DNA of 64,000 bases from Catalinimonas sp038039535 (GTDB taxonomy: Bacteria; Bacteroidota; Bacteroidia; Cytophagales; Cyclobacteriaceae), in assembly GCF_038039535.1 (NCBI RefSeq), contig NZ_JBBPHP010000002.1, forward strand, positions 310,001 to 374,000. The letters are read 5' to 3'. This document shows positions 1 through 9,325 of the stretch, piece after piece (the stretch's first letter is position 1; each line of letters opens with the position of its first letter). The notes beneath the pieces were generated by a model. The model had not been told where the DNA came from, made no database searches, and worked only from the letters and a program-made list of their open reading frames with translations. Made by a program: the position numbers and the translations under genes.

Positions 1-1971
1 GGTGGAGAATGCAAGTTTATTGTTAATCCTGATACTGGGACTCAGACTTACATACAGGCTTTCCTGACCTTCAAAATCATAATCGGTGTAACTTACTGAG
101 CTTCCTATCACAAAGCGGTTTCTGTTGTCAGTTCTCAGATAAAACCTGAGCTGATTGTAAGACGGTTCTACAAAATACCAGCCATCCACACGAGGCTCAA
201 AATAGTCAAAACGCTTCGTTGGAGCAGCGGCGTAGTTGAAGCTAAAATCCATAAAGTTACTCAATGTTCCCTGCACCCGCGCTTCCATATTAAAACTTGT
301 AAATACGGATGGCTCATGTAGCCTGCTATAAGTAAAGTCCAGGTCAGTATATAAGTTAAGAAACTGCCAGAAGGGCTCATAAATATTGTACCCGATATTG
401 GCAGAAGTACGTACTTCATTGTTCGCCCTTAGGAAGCCAAGGTCATTGGGATCAAAGGTATCACTCTCTACGTAGTTGGTTAAGCTAGCCCTGAGATTTC
501 CCCCCGTTTTAGCTACCGACAATGAATAAGAGTGTCCGAACTCATTACGCCCTTCGTCTAAGCCATATTTCTGACTGACAGCGCCTCTTCCGTAAATCGC
601 ATAGCGATTACCCCTATTAGCCAATCGGAAAGCCGTCCCGGTGAGGTTTGCATCATAATATCCACCCTGACGAATTACGTTGGTATTCACAAAGCTTACA
701 TAAGAATTGTTTTTGAGACTTTGGTCTAATGCAATAACATTATAGTTGGTCAGGGGATCGGTAAGTACTTCTCTTGTATCACCAGTCTCATTATCCTTGA
801 TAACGGCATGCATTTCGCGAGTTAGCCCATTAAATACACCCAGCCCCAAACCTTTGGTGGTACGACCAGAAATTTTAGTAGCATTGATCAAAGAGCTTTC
901 CTGGGGGTTACTAATAATTTCTTCATTTTCGCCCAGCTCATCTTCTACTTCATCATATAATAAAGGCTTGCCACCTACCCTTCGGGAATAAAAATATCCG
1001 CCCTTTTCAAATAGCTCGGTACCTTCTTTAAAAAATTGTCGGTTTTCATTGAACTGGACTTCAAAAGGAGAGAGGTTAAGCACTTTGTTGTCTGAAACTA
1101 CCTGACCGAAATCAGGAACCAGTATCATATCAAGCGTAAAAGCATCATTGATGCCATAGCGGAGGTCCATTCCGCCATTGATACGCTTGCTCATGCTGGA
1201 AGGGTTTTCCGTGTCTCCTGAATATTGATCTACATACGCAGAAAGATAAGGCGACACAGACAGACGAATTGGAGACTTAATATTAGTGATACCGCTCAGG
1301 CGACCAAACTGGTTAACAAATCCATTGACTTGTGGGTCTACCTTATTCCAGTAATTGTGTTCGTTTTTCCGACGAATAGTACGACGAAAATTTACTCCCC
1401 AATGTTGAATAGACGTTTTTGGAAAACGCAATGCAGACAAAGGAATTTCCATTTCCACATACCAATTGGTTTCATCTATGCTTACGGCACTTAGCCATCC
1501 TGCATTCCAGCTTCTGTCAGAACCCATTGCAGTCCAGCGACGATCAAACTGAACACCTGCGGCAGAAACGATAAATTCAAAAGCATTGATATCATCATCG
1601 TAGGTGTCAAAGTACACACCAAAAATATCCGAAAATCCTGTATTGTCCCGGCTGGTAAACTCCCGCATGATACTGTCGGCGGAAACATCATAAAGCGTTG
1701 CACCGATGTAAATTGAAGAATTATCGTAAAGAATGCTTACCTCGGTAGGAGCGGAAGGTGCTTTACCGGGTTTAGGGCTACGCTGGGTAAATCCACTTGC
1801 CGGACACAAAATGTGCTGCCAGACTTCCTCATCCAGTACGCCATCAATTTTGGGAGGGGTGTGGATGCGTGTAGCAAAAAAATCTTTAGGAAAGTCATCG
1901 TTAGCGTACACGTTGACTCTAAAAAGCATAAAAAACGAAAAAGCCAATAAGGCAGCAAATGTCTTTGACAT
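1..1971 (-). CDS. DUF5916 / CBM9-like outer-membrane protein (3' end cut by window)
   Basis: The reading frame is open from the ATG at 1971 down to base 1, giving 657 codons with no stop, so the C-terminus lies outside the window. The first ~23 residues look like a signal peptide. Residues ~30-190 resemble the family 9 carbohydrate-binding-like domain that precedes DUF5916 (motifs PPKIDGVLDEEVW, YIGATLYD and, further on, FEFIVSAAGVQFD). The rest is rich in alternating aromatic strands typical of a beta-barrel. Such proteins sit in the outer membrane of Bacteroidota; the ligand is unknown. It is divergent from the receptor gene starting at 2254. Confidence 0.85.
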   Translation of the reverse strand, partial: MSKTFAALLAFSFFMLFRVNVYANDDFPKDFFATRIHTPPKIDGVLDEEVWQHILCPASGFTQRSPKPGKAPSAPTEVSILYDNSSIYIGATLYDVSADSIMREFTSRDNTGFSDIFGVYFDTYDDDINAFEFIVSAAGVQFDRRWTAMGSDRSWNAGWLSAVSIDETNWYVEMEIPLSALRFPKTSIQHWGVNFRRTIRRKNEHNYWNKVDPQVNGFVNQFGRLSGITNIKSPIRLSVSPYLSAYVDQYSGDTENPSSMSKRINGGMDLRYGINDAFTLDMILVPDFGQVVSDNKVLNLSPFEVQFNENRQFFKEGTELFEKGGYFYSRRVGGKPLLYDEVEDELGENEEIISNPQESSLINATKISGRTTKGLGLGVFNGLTREMHAVIKDNETGDTREVLTDPLTNYNVIALDQSLKNNSYVSFVNTNVIRQGGYYDANLTGTAFRLANRGNRYAIYGRGAVSQKYGLDEGRNEFGHSYSLSVAKTGGNLRASLTNYVESDTFDPNDLGFLRANNEVRTSANIGYNIYEPFWQFLNLYTDLDFTYSRLHEPSVFTSFNMEARVQGTLSNFMDFSFNYAAAPTKRFDYFEPRVDGWYFVEPSYNQLRFYLRTDNRNRFVIGSSVSYTDYDFEGQESLYVSLSPSIRINNKLAFST

Positions 1972-2253
1972 GTGGTTTTATTACAACAAGGTTTACAACA
2001 AAGATGGTAAAGATTAAAAATAAGCTAAATTTTGAAGGTAAGTAGCTTATTTAGGACGCTACAACTCAGTTGGAGAGTTATAACATAGTAACAATGACCC
2101 TTCGCATCGCAAGAAAGTAAAATATCATATTTACTTCCATTCACTATAAAACATAATATTACACCCGTTATATTGAAAATAATATTGACAAGTTGATGTA
2201 ATATTGATTTCTGATTAAGAAATTTGGTTGAATATAGCTTTTTTTGCAATTCT

Positions 2254-4662
2254 ATGAAAGAAAGATTTTTAATTTTATTGGCCTTTTCAAGCTTATCACT
2301 TCTCACTCAGGCACAAACACTTAAAGTTGTAGATATAACTACTTCTCAGGGGATTCCCGAGGTTGTAGTATATTCATCAGACAAAGCGTCTTTTCTACAG
2401 ACCAATAATGCTGGAGAAGTATCATTAGGTACTTTTATCAAATCTGATTCATTGTTATTTCAGCATCCCGCCTATCAGAATCTTGCACTTTCAATGGAAA
2501 GTATTCAGAAAATGGATTTTCTGGTGAGCATGAGAGAGAAAGTAATTCAGATGGAAGAAGCAGTAATCAGTGTAAACCGCTGGGAGCAGAAGAAAGAGGA
2601 AATCCCACATCAAATCGTGTCGGTTAAGCCTTCTGACATTGCTTTCAATAATCCACAAACTGCTGCTGATGTGCTGGACAAGACTGGACAGGTATTTGTC
2701 CAAAAAAGCCAATTGGGAGGAGGGAGCCCAATGATCCGTGGGTTTGCTGCCAATGCAGTGCTGATTGTAGTAGATGGTGTGAGAATGAACAATGCTATTT
2801 TCAGAAGTGGTAATCTGCAGAATGTGATTAATATAGATCCCAGTTTTATTGGAGAAGCCGAAGTAGTATTCGGCCCCGGCTCTGTTATCTATGGAAGCGA
2901 TGCTTTGGGTGGCGTCATGGATTTTCATACCAAAATGCCTGCCTATTCTACCAGCGGTACGTTGGAAGTGGATGGTTCAGCAATGGCTCGCTACTCATCT
3001 GCCAATCAGGAGAAAACAGGACATTTTGACATCAGCCTCAAAGGTAAGCATTTGAGTTCACTTACCTCTTTTTCTTACAGTAATTTTGATGATTTAAGAG
3101 CAGGAAGCTGGAGAACCGATGAGTTTCCCGATTTTGGAAAACGCTACAACTATGTAGTACGAGCCAGAGGTGAAGATTCACTCGTCAACAATCCGGACGT
3201 AAATGTGCAGGTGCCTTCCGGTTATAGTCAGCTTGACCTGATGCAAAAACTGAGTTATCGCCTCACCGACAAAACCGATCTGGTGTACAATTTTTTATAC
3301 AGCAATACTTCAGATATTCCCCGGTATGATCGGCTGATTGTGTATAATGATGATGGTTTGCCTGAGGATGCCGAATGGTACTACGGACCTCAGAAGTGGA
3401 TGATGCATTCATTAAAGTCTCGCTTTTATCAGAAGAACCTTTTTTTTGACGAAGCCAAGCTTACCCTGGCTTATCAGGAGTTTGAAGAAAGCCGTAATGA
3501 CAGAGGTTTTCAGAATAGCAGGCTAAGAAGCAGAACCGAAAATGTAAATGCTTATACCTTTAATTTTGATGCTGATAAAGTATTTAACCAGCTTCACCAT
3601 CTTTTTTATGGAGCGGAAATAGTGCATAATACGGTAGCTTCCGAAGGATTTCGTAAAAATCTGAATACCGGAGAAACAGAACCTACTTCTACCCGCTATC
3701 CTGATGGAGGTAGCGATTACTCAACAGCGGCTGTTTATGTAAACCATAAATGGAATTTTGACCCACGCTTTACACTAAATACCGGCCTGAGATATAGCAG
3801 GGTTTGGTTAACATCTCGTTTTACAGAAAACTCTTTTTATGACTTCCCTTACGATGAAATTAATCTGAATACCGGTGCGCTGAGCGGTAGTACCGGACTG
3901 GTCTTTCGTCCTACTGAAAGTTGGCAGCTCAATTTTTTACTTTCCTCTGGTTTCCGGGCACCCAATGTGGATGATGTAGGAAAAGTTTTTGATTCTGAAC
4001 CAGGTAATGTGGTAGTTCCTAATCCGAACCTTGGTCCGGAGTACAGCTATAATGCTGAATTCGGTGCTAGTAAAAGGGTGGGAGATAAGTTCAGGATAGA
4101 AGGTGTCGTGTATTATTCCTGGTTACATGACGCGATGGTACGCAGAAATTTTAGTTTTAATGGCATGGACAGTATTCATTATGATGGAGAATTGAGTCGT
4201 GTGCAGGCAATTGTTAATGCAGGAGAAGCCTATGTGTTTGGGCTCAGCATGAATGCTGCATACACCATTGTACCAGCATTGGCTTTACAGTCAACTCTTA
4301 CCTACACCAAAGGACGTGATCTGGAGGAAGATGCAGCATTGCGCCATGCGGCTCCATTGTTTGGCAGTACTGAGTTGAGCTATCAAAAAGGTAAATTCAG
4401 AGGCGAGTTTAACGTTAGGTACAATGGCGCAATAGCCTATGATGATCTCGCTCCTTCTGAACAAAACAAGCCTTATATGTACACTGAAGATGGTACTTTG
4501 GCCTGGTATACGCTTAATCTGATGGGTAGCTATCAGTTGAACCAATATTTACAGATCAGTGGTGGCTTAGAAAACATCCTGGATAAGCATTACTGGCCGT
4601 ATTCTTCGGGCATTGCTGCGCCGGGACGTAACTTTATATTATCATTGAGGACTACCTTTTGA
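2254..4662 (+). CDS. TonB-dependent receptor with carboxypeptidase-like N-terminal domain
   Basis: An 802-residue outer-membrane receptor. I place the start at the ATG at 2254 because it directly begins a signal peptide (MKERFLILLAFSSLSLLTQAQ); an in-frame TTG at 2224 would only add ten residues ahead of it. Residues ~22-90 form a short carboxypeptidase-regulatory-like domain, followed by a plug domain (MIRGFAANAVLIVVDGVRMNN; YGSDALGGVMDF) and a 22-strand type barrel ending in the aromatic C-terminus LSLRTTF. The plug resembles siderophore or haem receptors, but the substrate cannot be read. It is convergent with the next receptor, with only 17 bases between the stops. Confidence 0.9.
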   Translation: MKERFLILLAFSSLSLLTQAQTLKVVDITTSQGIPEVVVYSSDKASFLQTNNAGEVSLGTFIKSDSLLFQHPAYQNLALSMESIQKMDFLVSMREKVIQMEEAVISVNRWEQKKEEIPHQIVSVKPSDIAFNNPQTAADVLDKTGQVFVQKSQLGGGSPMIRGFAANAVLIVVDGVRMNNAIFRSGNLQNVINIDPSFIGEAEVVFGPGSVIYGSDALGGVMDFHTKMPAYSTSGTLEVDGSAMARYSSANQEKTGHFDISLKGKHLSSLTSFSYSNFDDLRAGSWRTDEFPDFGKRYNYVVRARGEDSLVNNPDVNVQVPSGYSQLDLMQKLSYRLTDKTDLVYNFLYSNTSDIPRYDRLIVYNDDGLPEDAEWYYGPQKWMMHSLKSRFYQKNLFFDEAKLTLAYQEFEESRNDRGFQNSRLRSRTENVNAYTFNFDADKVFNQLHHLFYGAEIVHNTVASEGFRKNLNTGETEPTSTRYPDGGSDYSTAAVYVNHKWNFDPRFTLNTGLRYSRVWLTSRFTENSFYDFPYDEINLNTGALSGSTGLVFRPTESWQLNFLLSSGFRAPNVDDVGKVFDSEPGNVVVPNPNLGPEYSYNAEFGASKRVGDKFRIEGVVYYSWLHDAMVRRNFSFNGMDSIHYDGELSRVQAIVNAGEAYVFGLSMNAAYTIVPALALQSTLTYTKGRDLEEDAALRHAAPLFGSTELSYQKGKFRGEFNVRYNGAIAYDDLAPSEQNKPYMYTEDGTLAWYTLNLMGSYQLNQYLQISGGLENILDKHYWPYSSGIAAPGRNFILSLRTTF

Positions 4663-4679
4663 GCATAGTACTCAATGAA

Positions 4680-6767
4680 TTAATACATAAGGTGAAATTT
4701 TAATCCTGTATAAAAATTACGATCAGGAGCAGGCTGATAATAACGACCGCCAAACGCGTTAAGATCATTGCCCAGGCTGTATTTTTCGTCAAGCAGGTTG
4801 TTTACGCCCCCAAAAATTTCAATATCCAGATCATCTGATATTGAAGCACGATAGCCTGCTTTGAGCAGGATGAGCTTATAAGCATCAGCGTACACTGTAT
4901 TCGCATCATTAAGCGGAATCTCATCAGTGAAGTTAAATGAACCGTTGAGGTACAGACCCATATTCGTTTTAAGGGTAGTCGCAAACACGATTATGTTGGA
5001 AGCAACTCCTGTTAAGTCATTACCAGAATAATCTCTCAGTTCGTCATCTTCAAACTTTGTATAGTTCTTAAACACAAAATCATGCAGTGTATATGAAAGC
5101 TGAAACTCAAGGTCGCTGATGAAGCCCGCCTGCTCCTGTAAGGCAAAATAAGTAAATGCTGTTTCCAGACCTCGCTGATCCGTTGAACCTGTGTTGGTAA
5201 ACAAAACCGTTCCCCGATCCGATTGCTGCTGCACTATGGTTTCATCAAGTTGGAAGTAGAAGGCACTGACGTCAAAATTTAGCTTTCCGTTCCAGGTATT
5301 TCCTCTCACGCCTACTTCATAATTGATGCCTTTTTCAGGTCTAAGTCCAAGGTTGATACTACCCTCATTGGTTCTTACATCCTCAATGGTAGGAGGGGAG
5401 AAGCCATAGCTAATACTTCCGTGCGCTGCAATACTGTTAAATTGCTTGGCGATACCGATGCGAGGTACCCAAACCGGATCAAATTCTTTCACTACTCTGT
5501 AAGCCGAATCCAGGTTATTGTCTACCAGCCGGTTGATGTCATAGTTAAGGTGATTACGGCTTAGGCCAAGAGTCAAAAAGAAATCATCAGGAAGCTCAAA
5601 TTCTGCTCTTCCAAAAATCAACGACTGACGACTTCTGAGTTCATCATCAAAGTTGAGTGCTCCGGGATCACCGTAATCGTTTTCAAAGTTTCTGGCAACA
5701 TTAGTCCCTGACTGAAACTCTCCACCCAGCGTGAAGCGGGTTTCAAATCCAAAAAGTTGGGTCAGGTAATCAAAACGGGTACGTCCGCCACCGGCCATGC
5801 GGCTATCTCTTTTGTAATCAAGATTGAAAGGGTTCTCAAAAAAACTGAAATCCCCGTAAATCGTGGTAAGGTTACTAAGTTTATCATTCCACTGATAGTC
5901 ATGACTAAATCCAAAAAGCAGATATTCCTGATCAATGCCTGCCTCCGCTTCTTCACTTCCCAGGGCAAAAGGGTTTCCGGGGCGTGCCTGCCGAGGGTTT
6001 TCGTTGTATTGCTCTAAATTAAGTCCTCCGGGTATTTCGTAGAAAAGGTCAGAGTAAAGGAAACTGGCAGATACCTCTCTTTTTTCAGATAAGTCAAACT
6101 TTCCGTGCAACTCAATTACATCACGGTCCAGAGTAGTATGATCGCGATACCCTTCTGCCTCCTGATGGGCATATTTGAAAGTGTAAGTTGCATTGTCAGT
6201 AACCTGATTAACCGTAGTAGCGTAACGCTGCAAACCATAAGAGCCCAACATGGCTTCTGCTCCAATATAATCCTTGTCTAGCCGTGAACTTTCACTCTGG
6301 ATATTGACCACACCTCCCGTTCCTGCTCCGTATATGCTACCAGCAGGACCTTTAATCAACTCAATTTCACCCATGTTGATGATATCCAGCAGATTAAAAT
6401 TAGTACTTCCCGAAGGCTCTGTAAAAGGAATGTTGTTCCAGTACACTTTAATATTTCTTACACCAAAAGGTGCTCTCAGCGTACTTCCGCGAATAGCAAT
6501 GCGGTAACTGCCGGGAGAGCGTTCTTCCATACGCACCCCTGGAATGATATTCATGGAGGGCAGAGCGGAAGTCTCATCAAAAGCAGTGATCTGCTGAGAA
6601 GTGATGAGGGCTACAGCACCCGGAGTTTGAAGGAGTTTGCGATTGGCATCGTATCCAATTACTGTAATTTCATTCAGTAATTTAGTTTCAACACTGTCTT
6701 CTTCTTGCGCAAAAACAGCAGGGATGTAAGTAAAGGTGATCAGAAAAAGATAAAAAAAAACTTTCAT
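4680..6767 (-). CDS. TonB-dependent receptor (FecA/iron-siderophore type)
   Basis: A 695-residue outer-membrane receptor. The start at 6767 is preferred because it opens a signal peptide (MKVFFYLFLITFTYIPAVFAQ); an upstream ATG at 6794 would put nine residues before it. A TonB-box-like stretch (LLNEITVIGYD) follows the signal peptide, then a plug with NIIPGVRMEERSPGSYRIAIRG and IYGAGTGGVVNI, then the barrel. The overall layout is like COG4772 ferric-citrate type receptors, so iron chelate uptake is inferred, not shown. There is no FecR/FecI-like regulator pair next to it. Confidence 0.88.
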   Translation of the reverse strand: MKVFFYLFLITFTYIPAVFAQEEDSVETKLLNEITVIGYDANRKLLQTPGAVALITSQQITAFDETSALPSMNIIPGVRMEERSPGSYRIAIRGSTLRAPFGVRNIKVYWNNIPFTEPSGSTNFNLLDIINMGEIELIKGPAGSIYGAGTGGVVNIQSESSRLDKDYIGAEAMLGSYGLQRYATTVNQVTDNATYTFKYAHQEAEGYRDHTTLDRDVIELHGKFDLSEKREVSASFLYSDLFYEIPGGLNLEQYNENPRQARPGNPFALGSEEAEAGIDQEYLLFGFSHDYQWNDKLSNLTTIYGDFSFFENPFNLDYKRDSRMAGGGRTRFDYLTQLFGFETRFTLGGEFQSGTNVARNFENDYGDPGALNFDDELRSRQSLIFGRAEFELPDDFFLTLGLSRNHLNYDINRLVDNNLDSAYRVVKEFDPVWVPRIGIAKQFNSIAAHGSISYGFSPPTIEDVRTNEGSINLGLRPEKGINYEVGVRGNTWNGKLNFDVSAFYFQLDETIVQQQSDRGTVLFTNTGSTDQRGLETAFTYFALQEQAGFISDLEFQLSYTLHDFVFKNYTKFEDDELRDYSGNDLTGVASNIIVFATTLKTNMGLYLNGSFNFTDEIPLNDANTVYADAYKLILLKAGYRASISDDLDIEIFGGVNNLLDEKYSLGNDLNAFGGRYYQPAPDRNFYTGLKFHLMY

Positions 6768-6846
6768 GCTACAGGTTAATAAAAATTGAAGCATGAAAGT
6801 AAGGTAATGGTTAGAGAATTGGTAGTGTGTGGTAGAAAATTATTCA

Positions 6847-7239
6847 TTAATCTACGTTCCAGGATATTTCAACCTGTTGTTTTCCCCATTCTCTGGCTTT
6901 TTCCTCATCAGTACCCATATATATATCAATCTTCTTGGTCCAGCGCTTATTCATTTTGTCCAGAACTTCGTAGCGGCCGGATAAGCCTTCTATCTTTACT
7001 TTTGCGCCGTGCTCAATACCTTCTTCCTGGAGCAGGTCACGGGACACAGCGATGGCTTTCATTCCGGGTTTTAGTTTATCACCCCAGGCAGCAGTTACAG
7101 CATCTCCTTTCTTGGTTTGAGATTCTACAGAATTGTAGGCAGTAGCTGTTACTTCCATAGTTTTAGTTTCTGCACAAGAAGCCAAAAAAATGAAAGCAAT
7201 GAAGATGACAAAATTATGCTGTTTGGTAAAGTATTTCAT
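6847..7239 (-). CDS. 3D-domain lipoprotein
   Basis: A 130-residue protein with a lipoprotein signal (IAFIFLASC, lipidated Cys near residue 22). Residues ~28-130 match the 3D (Asp-Asp-Asp) domain, a double-psi barrel shared with MltA and RlpA-like proteins: VTATAYNS near the start, AVSRDLL in the middle and DKMNKRWTKKIDIYMG toward the end, where the conserved acidic residue of the fold sits. Such domains bind or cut peptidoglycan glycan strands, so a periplasmic role in cell-wall metabolism is likely; catalysis by this small version is unproven. It lies 52 bases upstream of the DUF72 gene's 3' end and may share its transcript. Confidence 0.8.
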   Translation of the reverse strand: MKYFTKQHNFVIFIAFIFLASCAETKTMEVTATAYNSVESQTKKGDAVTAAWGDKLKPGMKAIAVSRDLLQEEGIEHGAKVKIEGLSGRYEVLDKMNKRWTKKIDIYMGTDEEKAREWGKQQVEISWNVD

Positions 7240-7290
7240 AGGTTTTGCTAGGTTGGTTTAAATGATAAACACCAAACCCCCTTCATATGT

Positions 7291-8202
7291 TCAAAAAAGC
7301 GTCTTTTGTATTCCTGCCTGCATAAGTTTGGGTGGCTTGAGATTTAGTTTTAACTGCTTGTTGAGATGGTCAACTAGATAAATGGCTAAGTCGATACATA
7401 ATGCATCTTCTGGTTGGTGAACGATGAAGTAGAGTTCCTGTAAGCCTAGTTCAATCCAATTTTCAATACGACTTACCCATTGATCAATACGCTCATAATC
7501 AGTAGGGTGCAAGGAATTGCCTACAAAGCGAACCATAAGTTTTGGATTTGTAAGCTGCATATGGATCACATCTCTTCTGCCCGCTGTATCGGTAATTACA
7601 GTGCTTAGATAATTTTCTTCTAAAAGGTCAAAAGCTCTTTCTCTGATTCTATCATCCTCAAACCAGCCCGGATGACGCAATTCTATAGATAAGGGTACAT
7701 CATGAGGCCAGTGAGAAAGATAATCAAAGAGGGCTTTGCCATTATTTCTGGGTTCAAATGTAGGAGGAAGCTGCATGAAAGCGAGACCCAGTTGATCTCC
7801 AAAAGCATGAAGTGCTTCCAGAAACTGATCGGTAGCACGAATGCTTTTACCAAAATCACTACTGTGACTGATGACTTGCGGAACTTTAGGACAGAACTTA
7901 AAGTCAGCAGGCGTCTTTTCCTTCCACTGTTCTACCATATCCAAGGTTGGAATACGATAATGCGTTGTATTCATTTCTATGGTATTGAACTGCCGTGAAT
8001 AGTGGTACAGGTAGTCTTTGGAAGGAGTGCCTTTCGGATAAAGTTTGCCCACCAGATTTCTGTCGCCCCAGCGGGCCATGCCAATATATATTTTGGGCTG
8101 AGAATGTGTATCAGACTTAGTAAGTACCCGTTGATTGCGATCCGCATCCTTGGGTAAGTTAAAGTCTACCTGGCTGATATCGCTAAGTTTTCCAAACTCC
8201 AT
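7291..8202 (-). CDS. DUF72 (YecE-like) TIM-barrel protein
   Basis: A 303-residue protein starting at the ATG at 8202; a TTG at 8211 is a less likely start. Typical DUF72 features are IYIGMARWGD near residue 40, FNTIEMNTTHYRIP, FKFCPKVPQVISH, LAFMQLPPTF, PLSIELRHPGW and a late MVRFVGN segment. The family folds as a TIM barrel and has no settled biochemical function; its active-site-like residues (the WG, E/N and R positions) are present. Length is usual for the family in Bacteroidota. It is divergently placed from porQ, with about 90 bases between. Confidence 0.88.
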   Translation of the reverse strand: MEFGKLSDISQVDFNLPKDADRNQRVLTKSDTHSQPKIYIGMARWGDRNLVGKLYPKGTPSKDYLYHYSRQFNTIEMNTTHYRIPTLDMVEQWKEKTPADFKFCPKVPQVISHSSDFGKSIRATDQFLEALHAFGDQLGLAFMQLPPTFEPRNNGKALFDYLSHWPHDVPLSIELRHPGWFEDDRIRERAFDLLEENYLSTVITDTAGRRDVIHMQLTNPKLMVRFVGNSLHPTDYERIDQWVSRIENWIELGLQELYFIVHQPEDALCIDLAIYLVDHLNKQLKLNLKPPKLMQAGIQKTLF

Positions 8203-8250
8203 ACTGATCAAAGATAGTCATAATGATATTACTTGAATATTGCCTACTTG

Positions 8251-8281
8251 TTGTGAATAAACAGCAAAGACAGTAGTTTTA
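8251..8281 (+). promoter_or_regulatory. possible Bacteroidota-type promoter for porQ-hslU
   Basis: TTG at 8251-8253, then 20 bases, then TAGTTTTA at 8274-8281, which matches the TAnnTTTG box at seven of eight positions. The porQ ATG follows 12 bases later. The match is imperfect. Confidence 0.35.
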
Positions 8282-8293
8282 CAGCTATTGCCT

Positions 8294-9316
8294 ATGCGCT
8301 ACTTTTTTACATGTACATTGCTTTTTTTGCTTTACAGCAAGCTACTGGCCCAGACAGCGCAACCTCATGCTTTTGATTTTCTGAACTTTTCTCCCTCAGC
8401 CAGAATTACTGCGTTGGGAGGCATTCAGGCAGTATCGGGCAGAGACTCCAGTATTATTTCTCCTTCCCTTTGGTTTACCAATCCGGCAGTAAGCGAACCA
8501 GCCTTTGATCGGCAATTGAGCCTTGGTTATCAGCCCTATTACGCCGATGTGGACTATGTTACCCTCACTTACAACCATAGTATAGGAGAGCAAGGGGCGT
8601 GGGGGCTGGGCGTGCAGTATCTCAACTATGGCGAGTTTGATAGCTATGATATCGCAGGATTACCCACTGGAACGTATCATGCGCAGGAGTATGCCATCTA
8701 TTTCAATCGCAGTCATCAATCCGGCCCTTTTCGCTTTGGTGTAAACGCTAAGTTTCTGTCCTCTAACTTTGGGGCTTATGGCGCATCAGCCCTTTTGTTG
8801 GATGCTGGCGGCATGTTCATACACCCGAATTATGGTTTTACAATCGGCCTGGCCATCAATAATCTGGGGTTCTTGCTCAATGACTACACTTCAATGAGCC
8901 AAAGCAGGATGCCCACTGATCTTAAAATAAGCCTGGCGATCAAGCCTGAGTACATGCCATTCCGTTTTTATCTGACTGGTTTTCACCTGATCAACCATTA
9001 TGGTGACTACTACAGTCAGGATAACAATGAAAAGCCGGGATACGTTAACAGAATACTAAGGCATATGAGCTTTGGTGGAGAGCTTTTGCTCAGTAAAAAT
9101 TTCCATATACAGGCTGGCTATAACCAATTGAAAAGAAATACGCTACAATTAGAACAATTCACTGGCGGAGCGGGATTATCTTTTGGATTTACGCTTCGCC
9201 TGCGTTTTTTACAGCTTGAATATGCACGAGCTTTTTATCATGTTGCGGGAGGATTTAACCACTTTACGCTTAACATGAACTTGAACAGGCTTAATTTTAA
9301 AAAAACTAGTACATAA
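8294..9316 (+). CDS. porQ: type IX secretion system protein PorQ
   Basis: A 340-residue predicted outer-membrane beta-barrel with a cleavable signal peptide (FFTCTLLFLLYSKLLAQ). The N-terminal mature part has the PorV/PorQ family signature FLNFSPSARITALGGIQAVSG followed by NPA, and the rest alternates short strands as in PorQ (GVQYLNYGEF, FGVNAKFLSSNFG, TIGLAINNLG). In known type IX systems PorQ works with PorU, PorV and PorZ in the attachment complex that processes sorted cargo at the cell surface. The ATG at 8294 is chosen over a TTG at 8288. The cargo-like subtilase at 61256 shows the system is used by this genome. Confidence 0.85.
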   Translation: MRYFFTCTLLFLLYSKLLAQTAQPHAFDFLNFSPSARITALGGIQAVSGRDSSIISPSLWFTNPAVSEPAFDRQLSLGYQPYYADVDYVTLTYNHSIGEQGAWGLGVQYLNYGEFDSYDIAGLPTGTYHAQEYAIYFNRSHQSGPFRFGVNAKFLSSNFGAYGASALLLDAGGMFIHPNYGFTIGLAINNLGFLLNDYTSMSQSRMPTDLKISLAIKPEYMPFRFYLTGFHLINHYGDYYSQDNNEKPGYVNRILRHMSFGGELLLSKNFHIQAGYNQLKRNTLQLEQFTGGAGLSFGFTLRLRFLQLEYARAFYHVAGGFNHFTLNMNLNRLNFKKTST

Positions 9317-9325
9317 ATAATATCC

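Noticed and set aside
2025..2306. Frame of 93 codons opposite the receptor start
   Set aside because: It overlaps the signal peptide of the receptor and spans the divergent promoter region; no family likeness.
8203..8211. TTG start for the DUF72 gene
   Set aside because: Adds only three residues before the ATG at 8202; the ATG is the simpler choice.
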